Source of the DNA: Eggerthellaceae bacterium
GTDB lineage: Bacteria; Actinomycetota; Coriobacteriia; Coriobacteriales; Eggerthellaceae
NCBI GenBank assembly: GCA_017434045.1
Contig: JAFRGA010000023.1
Location: 21,785-85,784 of the forward strand
Reading direction: 5' to 3'
DNA: 64,000 nucleotides
Positions 16,117 through 23,170 of the stretch are shown in pieces; within the stretch, counting starts at the first letter, position 1, and each line of letters begins with the position of its first letter. A program made the translations under genes and the position numbers. The notes beneath the pieces were generated by a model. That model did no database searches. It worked only from the letters and a program-made list of their open reading frames with translations, and was not told the DNA's origin.

Positions 16117-16704
16117 TCATCTCGCGGGGTAGGGGGTTTCGCGGTGCGGGTCGGCCACATGCATGAGGGCTGCCGCTTGCTTCACGATGTCATCGGCCGA
16201 TAGGTCGGGAAGGTCGAATAGCCAGTGACGCACGACGCCGAATAGCCCCGATACGGCAAAGTAGAACAGGAACTCAACGTCGTTGGCGGGCAAGTCGGGG
16301 TTCGCTTGTTCCCAATCCTGCCGGTAGGTGGCGAAAAGGTCGTCAAGTACGCGGTCGACGAAATTGCCCTGACCCTGATTGGCAAACGCCGCGCGCACGA
16401 GTACGCGGTTCTCGCCGACGAAGCGTATGAGTATGGGCATGATGTGCTCGACATCGGCGGGATTCCCCTTCAGGCGTTCGCGGTACTCTTCGAACAGGTC
16501 ATCCTGCATGGCCATGAGCAGCGCGAACTGATCGGAATAATATTTATAGAACGTCTTGCGCGACACGCCTGCACGCTCGCATACCTCGATTACCGTGATG
16601 TCGCTCACAGGTTTTTCCTCCAGGAATTGCAGGAACGATTCGTACAGGCATTTCCTTGTGTAGCGCAGGCGTGAATCACGAGGGTCCCGTTCTATGGCGG
16701 TCAT
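16117..16704 (-). CDS. TetR/AcrR-family transcriptional regulator
   Basis: 195 residues from the second of two adjacent ATGs (16704), which is better spaced from GGAAGGA; the first is at 16707. The N-terminal HTH has the family pattern: L-R-Y-T-R-K-C-L-Y-E-S-F, then the helix-turn-helix I-T-V-I-E-V-C-E-R-A-G-V-S-R-K-T-F-Y-K-Y-Y (about residues 33-53). The C-terminal part is the helical ligand and dimer domain, resembling the TetR_C_33/YcdC-like Firmicutes group. It is convergent with the membrane-protein gene at 14755 whose promoter holds a matching type of operator; control of that gene is inferred. A TATAAT (minus, 16741-16736) probably drives it. Confidence 0.88.
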   Translation of the reverse strand: MTAIERDPRDSRLRYTRKCLYESFLQFLEEKPVSDITVIEVCERAGVSRKTFYKYYSDQFALLMAMQDDLFEEYRERLKGNPADVEHIMPILIRFVGENRVLVRAAFANQGQGNFVDRVLDDLFATYRQDWEQANPDLPANDVEFLFYFAVSGLFGVVRHWLFDLPDLSADDIVKQAAALMHVADPHRETPYPAR

Positions 16705-16857
16705 CATATTCCTTCCACTGATGTTTCCTTATTCCATTATAGTGCAGTAATGGGTAAAAGAGAGCACGCCATCATCGCGTGCGCTTTCTACGCCCTTGGT
16801 CAATTGGCTCTCGGCGAGTATGAAGTGGGGAACGGTTCGCCTGTGGTTCACAAGCGT

Positions 16858-16863
16858 TATACT
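16858..16863 (+). promoter_or_regulatory. -10 box placed for a leaderless transcript of the 16870 gene
   Basis: TATACT at 16858-16863 ends 6 bases before the ATG at 16870, so transcription would begin at or next to the start codon. No Shine-Dalgarno sequence precedes that ATG. The -35 region is weak. Confidence 0.45.
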
Positions 16864-16869
16864 GGCTTC

Positions 16870-17388
16870 ATGACGATTGTTGGGGTTATATCGGATACGC
16901 ATGGTCGGCTCGACGAGCGGGCTTATATGGCGTTGGCCGATTGCGACCATATCATCCATGCGGGAGATATAGGCGGGCCGGATATCCTGCGCGAGTTGCG
17001 TACGCTCGCGCCTGTCACGGCCGTCCTAGGCAACAACGATTTCGTCGAGTACGGTGCAGACGTCAAGCGTTTCGCGCATCCCACGATTGGGGGAGTGAAA
17101 TTCCTGGTGGCGCATTATCCGTACGATGTTGATATTTCCAAGTCCGGTTCGCGTGGCCTTGCAGCGGGAGACCCCATTCCCGACGTATGCATTCACGGCC
17201 ACACCCACATGCCGCGTCTGGATTACGGCAAGAAGGCCCGTCCTGCGCAGTTCATCCTCAATCCCGGTTCTGCAAGCTGGCCACGTGGCGGGAATCCGGC
17301 TTCCGTTGCCAGGATTGTTATAACCCAGGGTTCCGTAGAGAGCATCTGCATAGCGTCCCTCGATGGCGAAGTCCTGATGAGAGTGTAG
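16870..17388 (+). CDS. YfcE/MJ0936-family metallophosphoesterase
   Basis: 172 residues from the ATG at 16870; upstream in-frame codons (from 16750) encode nonconserved sequence, and the family normally starts right before the first metal motif. The dimetal site is complete: G-V-I-S-D-T-H-G (D-x-H), H-A-G-D-I-G-G (G-D), G-N-N-D (G-N-x-D), V-A-H-Y-P, and H-G-H-T-H-M-P (GH-x-H). NPGS-A follows, as in YfcE phosphodiesterases. It likely hydrolyses a phosphodiester or phosphomonoester in the cytoplasm; the natural substrate is unknown. The absence of a ribosome site and the nearby -10 box suggest leaderless translation. Confidence 0.85.
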   Translation: MTIVGVISDTHGRLDERAYMALADCDHIIHAGDIGGPDILRELRTLAPVTAVLGNNDFVEYGADVKRFAHPTIGGVKFLVAHYPYDVDISKSGSRGLAAGDPIPDVCIHGHTHMPRLDYGKKARPAQFILNPGSASWPRGGNPASVARIVITQGSVESICIASLDGEVLMRV

Positions 17389-17473
17389 AAATGCGAAACG
17401 TGACGCGCGTGCTGTCTTCTTATCGGATGGTAAGCGCCTTCCCTGGCAAACAACTCCGAGGAGGTTGTGGATT

Positions 17474-18799
17474 ATGACGCATTCGCCCACGAAGCTTCCA
17501 AGGAAAACCTGGACGATAATCGTATTGCTGGCATTGGTGGGCCAGATTGCCTGGGCGGTTGAAAACAACTTCTTCAACCTGTTCATCCAGGACGCCTTCG
17601 GAGCCTCTCTCTCGGATGTGGCGCTTATGGTCAGCGCATCGGCGCTAACCGCTACAGCGACGACGTTGCTCGTGGGCGTGTGGTCGGACCGTGTGGGCAG
17701 GCGCAAGGTCTTCGTGGTGACAGGCACGCTTGTCTGGGGCCTTTCCATCTGCGCATTCTCGGTGCTGCAAAACGTGTCGGGTGCGCTTGCGCGGGATGCG
17801 GCGGCCGCAGCTGCGTTGGGCATCACGCTGACCATCGTGTTCGACTGTCTCATGACCTTCTTCGGAAGCCTCGCGAACGATTCTTGCTTCAACGCCTGGA
17901 TGACCGACATCACCGACGAGACGAACCGCGGACGCGTTGAGGGCGTTAACTCCGCGATGCCCCTTTTGAGCATGCTCGTCGTGTTCGGTGGCGCGATGTT
18001 CTTCATGATCGTGGGCGACGACGGGTCGGTCACATACGACTACCCGCTGTTCTTCACCATAATTGGCGGCGTGGTGCTGGCCACGGGCGTGGCTGCGGCG
18101 CTCCTCATGGACGACTCGCATCCCGAGCCGCGGGCGCATGAGGGTTACTTGACCGAGCTCGCTTACGGCTTCCGCCCCTCGTCGGCACGGGGCAACCGCA
18201 TGCTGTATCTAGTGTTGGCGGCATACTGCGTGTTTGCCGTGGCCATGCAGGTCATCATGCCCTATTACGTGCTGTATCTGCGCCTTCCCTACATTTTGGG
18301 CGAGAATTACGTGTTCGTCATGGCGCCGTGCATCGTTATCGCAGCCGTGTTCACCATCATCTACGGGCGGCGCGTCGACCGATGCGGTTTCAGCAGGACG
18401 GTTTGGGTGCCGCTCGTGTTGTTCTTAGCGGGGTGCGCTCTTCTCACGGCCTTGTCCCAGGCGCCGGCGGTGTTCGTGGGCAGCATGCTCATGCTGTCGG
18501 GCTATTTGGGTGCCGTCGCGTGTTTCGGGGCGGCAATTAGAAATCACACGCCAGTCGATCGCGTGGGTTTGTACCAGGGCGTGCGCATCTTCATGGTCGT
18601 GTTGGTACCCATGCTCATCGGTCCTTGGATCGGCAGCGCCATCAGCGCCTCGTCTGGAGCCATGGTGGGCTTTGGCGTGGTTGGCGACGGTTTCACCCCC
18701 TCCTCGCTCATCTTTGCGGGTGGAGCTTGCGTGGCGTTGCTCACGTTCGTGGTCCTTGCCTTTATCCGCCGCTTGGAAAGGAGGGCTCGTGATGAGTAG
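17474..18799 (+). CDS. Major facilitator superfamily transporter
   Basis: 441 residues. GAGGAGG at 17458-17464 is 9 bases before the ATG at 17474. About twelve hydrophobic segments are visible. The MFS loop 2-3 motif is present as G-V-W-S-D-R-V-G-R-R-K, and a related G-R-R-V-D-R-C-G-F-S-R occurs in the second half. An unusually long central loop (about residues 140-190) carries N-D-S-C-F-N-A-W-M-T-D and E-T-N-R-G-R-V-E-G. The composition resembles the sugar/polyol-type SLC45-like or GPH-related MFS clades, but the substrate cannot be read. Its 3' end overlaps the next gene by 8 bases, indicating an operon. Confidence 0.88.
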   Translation: MTHSPTKLPRKTWTIIVLLALVGQIAWAVENNFFNLFIQDAFGASLSDVALMVSASALTATATTLLVGVWSDRVGRRKVFVVTGTLVWGLSICAFSVLQNVSGALARDAAAAAALGITLTIVFDCLMTFFGSLANDSCFNAWMTDITDETNRGRVEGVNSAMPLLSMLVVFGGAMFFMIVGDDGSVTYDYPLFFTIIGGVVLATGVAAALLMDDSHPEPRAHEGYLTELAYGFRPSSARGNRMLYLVLAAYCVFAVAMQVIMPYYVLYLRLPYILGENYVFVMAPCIVIAAVFTIIYGRRVDRCGFSRTVWVPLVLFLAGCALLTALSQAPAVFVGSMLMLSGYLGAVACFGAAIRNHTPVDRVGLYQGVRIFMVVLVPMLIGPWIGSAISASSGAMVGFGVVGDGFTPSSLIFAGGACVALLTFVVLAFIRRLERRARDE

Positions 18800-19382
18800 C
18801 GGAAACGGCTCTAAGCAAAGCTGCGCAATCATCCTGTTCGCCCTGTTCTCATGTGCAGGCTGGCTGTACGAGACCATCGAGAACATCTTCACTTTCGGTG
18901 GTTTCTACCTCCGAGCCCAACTCATGTTGCCCTGGTGTCCTATTTACGGCATCGGCGGCTTGCTGATCGTCGCGCTGCTCGAGCCTTTGCGCAGGAATCT
19001 CAGAGACCGCATGCCTGCACCAGTTCAGTTCTTGATCATCGCGCTTGGCATATACGTTCTCGCATCTGTTGTGGAGCTCGCGGGCAGTTTCGTGTGCGAG
19101 TGGATTATGGGGTATGTGCCCTGGGACTATTCCCATGCGTGGGGTAACATCGGGGGACGCATAGCGCCGCTTTACTCGATGCGCTTCGTAGTTCTAGGCC
19201 TCATCGCCTTGTATGTTCTGCTTCCCATCGTCACTTTGTTCGTCGAGGCCAGGCCGAGCACGGCCCGAAACGCAGCGATAGCCATCATGGTCGCGCTCGT
19301 CGCCGACTTCGCGCTGGAGTTTGTGGGTGTATGGTCCGTTGTCAAAGGCGGCTTGACGGCAATCGGCATCAATCATTGGTGA
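18792..19382 (+). CDS. CmpB-type (PF06541) putative ABC-transporter permease-like membrane protein
   Basis: 196 residues; the ATG at 18792 overlaps the MFS gene end and is preceded by AAAGGAGGG. Five to six membrane helices are seen. W-L-Y-E near the first helix and L-P-W-C-P-I-Y-G-I-G-G at about 55 are the signature of the CmpB-like family, annotated as an ABC permease on slim evidence. Family members are common in Coriobacteriia and Clostridia as small polytopic proteins. The coupled MFS gene suggests a joint membrane process; no substrate can be assigned. Confidence 0.75.
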   Translation: MSSGNGSKQSCAIILFALFSCAGWLYETIENIFTFGGFYLRAQLMLPWCPIYGIGGLLIVALLEPLRRNLRDRMPAPVQFLIIALGIYVLASVVELAGSFVCEWIMGYVPWDYSHAWGNIGGRIAPLYSMRFVVLGLIALYVLLPIVTLFVEARPSTARNAAIAIMVALVADFALEFVGVWSVVKGGLTAIGINHW

Positions 19383-19504
19383 CGGGGCTACTGTTCTGCG
19401 GCAAAGGAACAGCATGTGCCTAGAGTCCCTCGTCTGCCTGGGTTCACCTGCCTGCGGTTTTGCGAAGAAAGCTTGCAGAAACACCTAGCTGGAAATCGAA
19501 GTGC

Positions 19505-19532
19505 TTGCGAGTATTGGAAACCGTGCTATCAT
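19505..19532 (+). promoter_or_regulatory. Promoter of the infC-rpmI-rplT operon
   Basis: TTGCGA at 19505-19510 and TATCAT at 19527-19532 have a 16-base spacer. It would create a leader of about 170 bases that contains a terminator hairpin before infC, as in other bacteria where this operon is autoregulated. The 19383-19504 stretch shows nothing else recognisable. Confidence 0.55.
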
Positions 19533-19588
19533 AGGCAAGCTAAATCAAGTGAGGGGAACCTCCACCTGGTTCGGCGCTAAGGCAGCCG

Positions 19589-19711
19589 ATGGGTTTCATG
19601 AATATGGGTCGTGTATGCGCAGCAGCGCGTACCGTTCATGCATGTGCCCGCTGTCTAGCGGGTTTTTTATTGAGAGCGCGAAAGCGCAGGATGGACGTAG
19701 AAAGTAGGTGA
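19589..19711 (+). CDS. Possible 40-residue leader ORF overlapping infC
   Basis: ATG at 19589, with AAGG (19579-19582) 6 bases upstream, opens a frame that runs through the leader terminator and stops at TGA 19709-19711, overlapping the infC GTG as GTGA. Translation would pass through the terminator stem and could couple to infC. The peptide is Cys/Ala/Arg-rich with no known homologue. Coding status is uncertain. Confidence 0.3.
   Translation: MGFMNMGRVCAAARTVHACARCLAGFLLRARKRRMDVESR
19647..19668 (+). terminator. Intrinsic terminator in the infC leader
   Basis: CCCGCT at 19647-19652 pairs with AGCGGG at 19657-19662 around GTCT, followed by six T. It lies between the promoter and infC, so it must be an attenuator: read-through would depend on an antiterminator fold, a bound protein (L20 in Bacillus-type leaders) or translation of the short ORF. 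Confidence 0.85.
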
Positions 19712-20286
19712 GCGCAATAGCTGCTCAGGAGCCCCGGCTCAACGAACAGATCACCGTGCGCGAATGCAGGCTGATCGGCTACGACGGTAACCAAATGGGT
19801 ATTTACCCCACCGTGCAGGCTCGTCGCATCGCGGAAGACCAGGGTTACGATTTGGTCGAAATCGCACCGAACGCCAACCCTCCCGTCTGCCGCATCATGG
19901 ATTACGGCAAGTACAAATACGATCAGGCCATCAAAGCCAAGCAGGCGCGCAAGAACCAAAGCAAGATCGAGACCAAGGAAATGAAGTTCCGCCCGAAAAT
20001 CGACGTGGGCGACTACACGACCAAGAAGAAGCACGTCCTGCGCTTCCTCAGCCAAGGGAACAAGGTCAAGATCACCATCATGTTCAGGGGACGCGAGATG
20101 TCTCACCCTGATCAAGGCTTGTCAATCCTCGAGCGACTGGCAGACGACTTGAAGGACGTCGCCGTCATCGAGAGTCCGCCGAAGATGGAAGGGCGCAACA
20201 TGCACATGCTGATTGCCCCTTTGCCCGGAGCGGGTAAGAAGAAGAAAGACACAGAGTCTAAGAGCACCGAAGGAAAGGACGAGTAA
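19708..20286 (+). CDS. infC: Translation initiation factor IF-3
   Basis: 192 residues starting with GTG at 19708. IF-3 binds the 30S subunit, prevents premature 50S joining and checks the start codon. The N-domain contains R-L-N-E-Q-I-T-V-R-E-C-R-L-I, with I-A-E-D-Q-G-Y-D-L-V-E-I-A-P-N-A-N-P-P-V-C. The linker K-Y-K-Y-D-Q and the C-domain (K-E-M-K-F-R-P-K-I-D-V-G-D-Y, then R-F-L-S-Q-G-N-K-V-K-I-T-I-M-F-R-G-R-E-M) are typical. The C-terminal tail is extended by about 20 charged residues. It directly precedes rpmI and rplT in the usual operon order. A noncanonical start (ATA or similar, used in some infC genes) cannot be excluded. Confidence 0.95.
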   Translation: MSAIAAQEPRLNEQITVRECRLIGYDGNQMGIYPTVQARRIAEDQGYDLVEIAPNANPPVCRIMDYGKYKYDQAIKAKQARKNQSKIETKEMKFRPKIDVGDYTTKKKHVLRFLSQGNKVKITIMFRGREMSHPDQGLSILERLADDLKDVAVIESPPKMEGRNMHMLIAPLPGAGKKKKDTESKSTEGKDE

Positions 20287-20484
20287 ATGCCCAAGATGAA
20301 ATCTCATCGCGGAACCGCCAAGCGATTCCGCGTGACTGGAACCGGCAAGATTGTTCGTGCAAAAGCTTACAAGAGCCACATTCTCACCAAGAAGAGCCCC
20401 AAGCGTAAGCGCAACTTCCGCAAGGAAACCGTCATCGCCGAGGCCGATCGCAAGGTAATTGCCCGCAACCTGGGCCTTCGTTAA
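20287..20484 (+). CDS. rpmI: 50S ribosomal protein L35 (bL35)
   Basis: 65 residues, starting the base after the infC stop. The sequence [14 protein letters not shown] and the basic [26 protein letters not shown] segment are diagnostic. Length is typical for the family. Translation is likely coupled to infC because no space is left between the genes. Confidence 0.97.
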   Translation: MPKMKSHRGTAKRFRVTGTGKIVRAKAYKSHILTKKSPKRKRNFRKETVIAEADRKVIARNLGLR

Positions 20485-20539
20485 TGTCAAATGACGAAGT
20501 TGCCCAAGGGGTGCTTCGTGGAACCAAAGGAGATTTATC

Positions 20540-20899
20540 ATGGCACGTGTTAAGCGTTCGGTTAACGCTCGCAAGAAGCGTCGTACAACTCTCGATCGCG
20601 CGAAGGGCTACTATGGCGCGAAATCACGCACGTATACTAAGGCCAAGGAACAGGTCCAGCATTCGCTGCAGTACCAGTACCGTGACCGTCGCAACAAGAA
20701 GCGCGAGATCCGCAAGCTCTGGATCACCCGCATCAACGCTGGCGCCCGCGCCAACGGCATGTCTTACTCGGTGTTCATGAACGGCCTGAAGAAGGCTGGC
20801 GTCGAGCTGGACCGCAAGGTTCTCTCCGACATGGCCATCAACGATCCGGCTGCTTTTGCCCAGCTGGTCGAGGTTGCCCGCAAGACGTTGGCAGCCTAG
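20540..20899 (+). CDS. rplT: 50S ribosomal protein L20 (bL20)
   Basis: 119 residues. [15 protein letters not shown], then [35 protein letters not shown], and the C-terminal globular part are standard bL20. AAAGGAG lies just upstream of the ATG. L20 binds 23S rRNA and in several bacteria represses this operon by binding its leader or mRNA, which may apply to the leader terminator at 19647. It is followed by a terminator. Confidence 0.97.
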   Translation: MARVKRSVNARKKRRTTLDRAKGYYGAKSRTYTKAKEQVQHSLQYQYRDRRNKKREIRKLWITRINAGARANGMSYSVFMNGLKKAGVELDRKVLSDMAINDPAAFAQLVEVARKTLAA

Positions 20900-20924
20900 C
20901 TAAACTTGATACGAATGTGCGAGG

Positions 20925-20953
20925 GGGCCGATGACTTGCTCGTCGGCCCTTTC
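20925..20953 (+). terminator. Terminator of the infC-rpmI-rplT operon
   Basis: GGGCCGA at 20925-20931 pairs with TCGGCCC at 20943-20949, followed by TTTC. Confidence 0.75.
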
Positions 20954-20968
20954 GCATGAAAAATACAC

Positions 20969-20997
20969 TTGCATTGCGCTAGTTGTTTTGCGATACT
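20969..20997 (+). promoter_or_regulatory. Promoter of tRNA-Glu
   Basis: TTGCAT at 20969-20974 and GATACT at 20992-20997 are 17 bases apart, giving a start about 25 bases before the mature tRNA. Confidence 0.55.
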
Positions 20998-21028
20998 ATT
21001 CTGGCTGTTTTGCGGCAGCATAGTAAAG

Positions 21029-21103
21029 GTCCCCATAGTCTAGAGGTCAGGACGCGGCCCTTTCAAGGCTGAGACACGAGTTCGATTCTCGTTGGGGGCA
21101 CCA
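21029..21103 (+). tRNA. tRNA-Glu (anticodon TTC)
   Basis: A full cloverleaf can be drawn: acceptor GTCCCCA with TGGGGGC, D-stem GTCT/GGAC, anticodon stem CGGCC/GGCTG enclosing CTTTCAA (anticodon TTC), T-stem ACGAG/CTCGT around TTCGATT, discriminator A and an encoded CCA at 21101-21103. A terminator follows within 10 bases, so it is a single-tRNA unit. Confidence 0.96.
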
Positions 21104-21111
21104 GCTCAGTT

Positions 21112-21140
21112 AAAGCCGTCTCATGGGCGGCTTTTTTATT
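21112..21140 (+). terminator. Terminator after tRNA-Glu
   Basis: AAAGCCGTC (21112-21120) pairs with GGCGGCTTT (21126-21134, one T-G) and runs into TTTTATT. The remaining stretch to the helicase start at 21318 shows no gene. Confidence 0.85.
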
Positions 21141-21317
21141 GGAATGGTGGATAGTGATGGATGGGGACGGGTTCGGTCCATCATTCCGTTCGATTGATAA
21201 CTCTTTTGCAGATGTTGAACGCACGATGACGGACTGAATCCGTCTCCACTTATCGACGCTAAACGCAAAACGACGAACGAAATCCGTACCCATCTACCAC
21301 TGAAAGGCAATGTAAAC

Positions 21318-22877
21318 ATGGCATCATTTGAAGAATTGGGGTTGCCCGAAGCAAGCCTGGCGGCCGCCAAGAGAATGGGGTACACCAAGCCAACGCCCGT
21401 CCAGGAAAGGGCGATACCCATCGTGTTGGCAGGTCGCGACGTCATAGCTGCAGCTCAAACGGGAACAGGAAAGACGGCGGCGTTCACGTTACCCCTGATG
21501 GGCGCCCTTGCCCACACCGAACAAGGTTCGGGGCCGCTAATGCTCGTCATTACCCCGACCCGCGAGCTAGCACAGCAAATCGGCGAAGTAGCCGATCAGG
21601 TCGCAGTGTCAACGCATCATCGGATAGCCGTCGTGGTGGGCGGCTTGTCGTATAAGCCGCAAATCGAGAAGCTGCGTAGGGGGGTCGATGTGCTCATCGC
21701 CACCCCAGGACGCCTCATCGACCTCATGGACCAGAAGGCAGTTTGCCTCTCGAATGTTGAAGCACTCGTCCTGGACGAGGCTGACCGCATGCTCGACATG
21801 GGATTTCTGCCTGCGGTTAAGAGAATCGTGGCCGAGACGCCGAAGGCCCGTCAAACGCTTCTATTCTCGGCGACAATCGATGGGTCGATCAAGTCCATCA
21901 CCGGCTCGATGCTCCGCGATCCCGAGACGGTCGAGATAGCGCGGAAGGGCGATGTTGCCGAAACGGTTGAACAGTATGTGATCCATGCCCCTCAGTCTGT
22001 GAAGCCCGCGCTCATCAAAGCCGTGCTTGCAGAGAAGGGGGCAGAGCGCGTCATCGTGTTCGCGCGTACGCGCAGCCGCGCTGATTCCACGTGTCGCCGT
22101 CTTCGCAAGGCGGGTTATGCTGCGGAGGCAATCCACTCGGATCGCAGCCAAAACCAGCGCCGCAGGGCATTGGCGAGTTTCGCGGAAGGCAAGGTGAACA
22201 TCATCACCGCCACTGACGTGCTCGCGCGTGGCATCGACGTTGACGAGGTCGATTACGTCATCAACTACGATGCTCCCGAACAGGCAGAAGACTACGTTCA
22301 CCGTATTGGACGAACGGGCCGCGCGGGAAAATGCGGATTTGCCGTGACGTTCGTGACGCCCGAGAACGAGGGCGAGCTTCGTGCAATCCAGAAGCTCGTG
22401 AAGAAGACGATTCCTGAGATGAAGCTCGAGCACTTCGACATTGCGGAAGCCGAGGCCGCTGCGGCGGAGGCGTCGATAACGGCGCAATCGAAACGCGATC
22501 CGGAGGTGAACAAGATCAAGCGCCAGCTAGCGGGCAAAGCTCGGGAGAAGGCGGGTGCAGCTGCGGTGCGCAGCGCTTCCGAGGAAGGCGTCAGGGAGCG
22601 CAAGGGCCCGCAGAAGAAAAGAGTGGCGAACAAGGCTTCCGGCACTGGGAAGACGACAAGCGAAAAGCCCAAGAACACGAAGGCAAAAGGGCGGAAGCCA
22701 TCGAATGCCCAACTGCCCAAGAAGTCGGCCAAATTGGCTAAGCAAGGAGGCCCTACAAGGCCGGCAAAAGACGCAAAGCGAACAAAGAAGCAGGTTGAAG
22801 CGAGAGATTGCAAGCCGGGACGTTCGCGTCGCGCAGAGGTGGCCCGCTCCCGGACCGCCTCCAGCACACGCCGTTGA
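21318..22877 (+). CDS. DEAD-box ATP-dependent RNA helicase (RhlE/CshA-like)
   Basis: 519 residues. The helicase core (residues 1 to about 375) has the Q motif (F-E-E-L-G-L and P-T-P-V-Q), motif I A-Q-T-G-T-G-K-T, Ia P-T-R-E-L-A-Q-Q, Ib T-P-G-R-L, II D-E-A-D-R-M-L-D-M-G-F, III S-A-T, IV V-I-V-F-A-R-T, V A-T-D-V-L-A-R-G-I-D and VI H-R-I-G-R-T-G-R-A-G. The last 130 residues or so are a Lys/Arg/Ala-rich disordered tail for RNA binding. It likely unwinds structured rRNA or mRNA in ribosome assembly or cold adaptation. AAAGG precedes the start. It is a single gene, convergent with the methyltransferase gene. Confidence 0.94.
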   Translation: MASFEELGLPEASLAAAKRMGYTKPTPVQERAIPIVLAGRDVIAAAQTGTGKTAAFTLPLMGALAHTEQGSGPLMLVITPTRELAQQIGEVADQVAVSTHHRIAVVVGGLSYKPQIEKLRRGVDVLIATPGRLIDLMDQKAVCLSNVEALVLDEADRMLDMGFLPAVKRIVAETPKARQTLLFSATIDGSIKSITGSMLRDPETVEIARKGDVAETVEQYVIHAPQSVKPALIKAVLAEKGAERVIVFARTRSRADSTCRRLRKAGYAAEAIHSDRSQNQRRRALASFAEGKVNIITATDVLARGIDVDEVDYVINYDAPEQAEDYVHRIGRTGRAGKCGFAVTFVTPENEGELRAIQKLVKKTIPEMKLEHFDIAEAEAAAAEASITAQSKRDPEVNKIKRQLAGKAREKAGAAAVRSASEEGVRERKGPQKKRVANKASGTGKTTSEKPKNTKAKGRKPSNAQLPKKSAKLAKQGGPTRPAKDAKRTKKQVEARDCKPGRSRRAEVARSRTASSTRR

Positions 22878-22930
22878 TTTTGTGCAGAACGAACAAACCC
22901 AATTCTATCAAAGCGTTGTGCTACAGTATC

Positions 22931-22995
22931 GAAGGGGAGTCGGTGGAGTATTTGTCATTCTTGGCCGGAGCGACAGTTCACTTCGACTCCCCTTC
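22931..22995. repeat. 12-bp inverted repeat in the helicase 3' region
   Basis: GAAGGGGAGTCG at 22931-22942 is the exact reverse complement of 22984-22995 with a 41-base interior. It sits 54 bases after the helicase stop and may be a terminator-like or mRNA-stabilising hairpin. The 22878-23170 gap otherwise contains the palindrome at 23080. Confidence 0.7.
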
Positions 22996-23079
22996 TATTC
23001 ATGATGTTAACAGGGTTTGTTATCTCGTTAACTCACATAAGGCGTTTCGTTTATTTTCGAACTTATTCGGTAAGAAATA

Positions 23080-23113
23080 CCCCTTTCTGTAATCGCGCGA
23101 TTACAGAAAGGGG
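23080..23113. repeat. Perfect 34-bp palindrome between convergent genes
   Basis: The 17 bases 23080-23096 (starting CCCCTTTCTGTAATC) are exactly complementary to 23097-23113, with no spacer. Its position between convergent gene ends fits a bidirectional terminator, although no T-run follows on either strand. Confidence 0.85.
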
Positions 23114-23170
23114 CGGATTGCTTCCTTGAAGCGTCAGCTTCTTCACGGGTTCACCACAGTTAGGGTGGTG

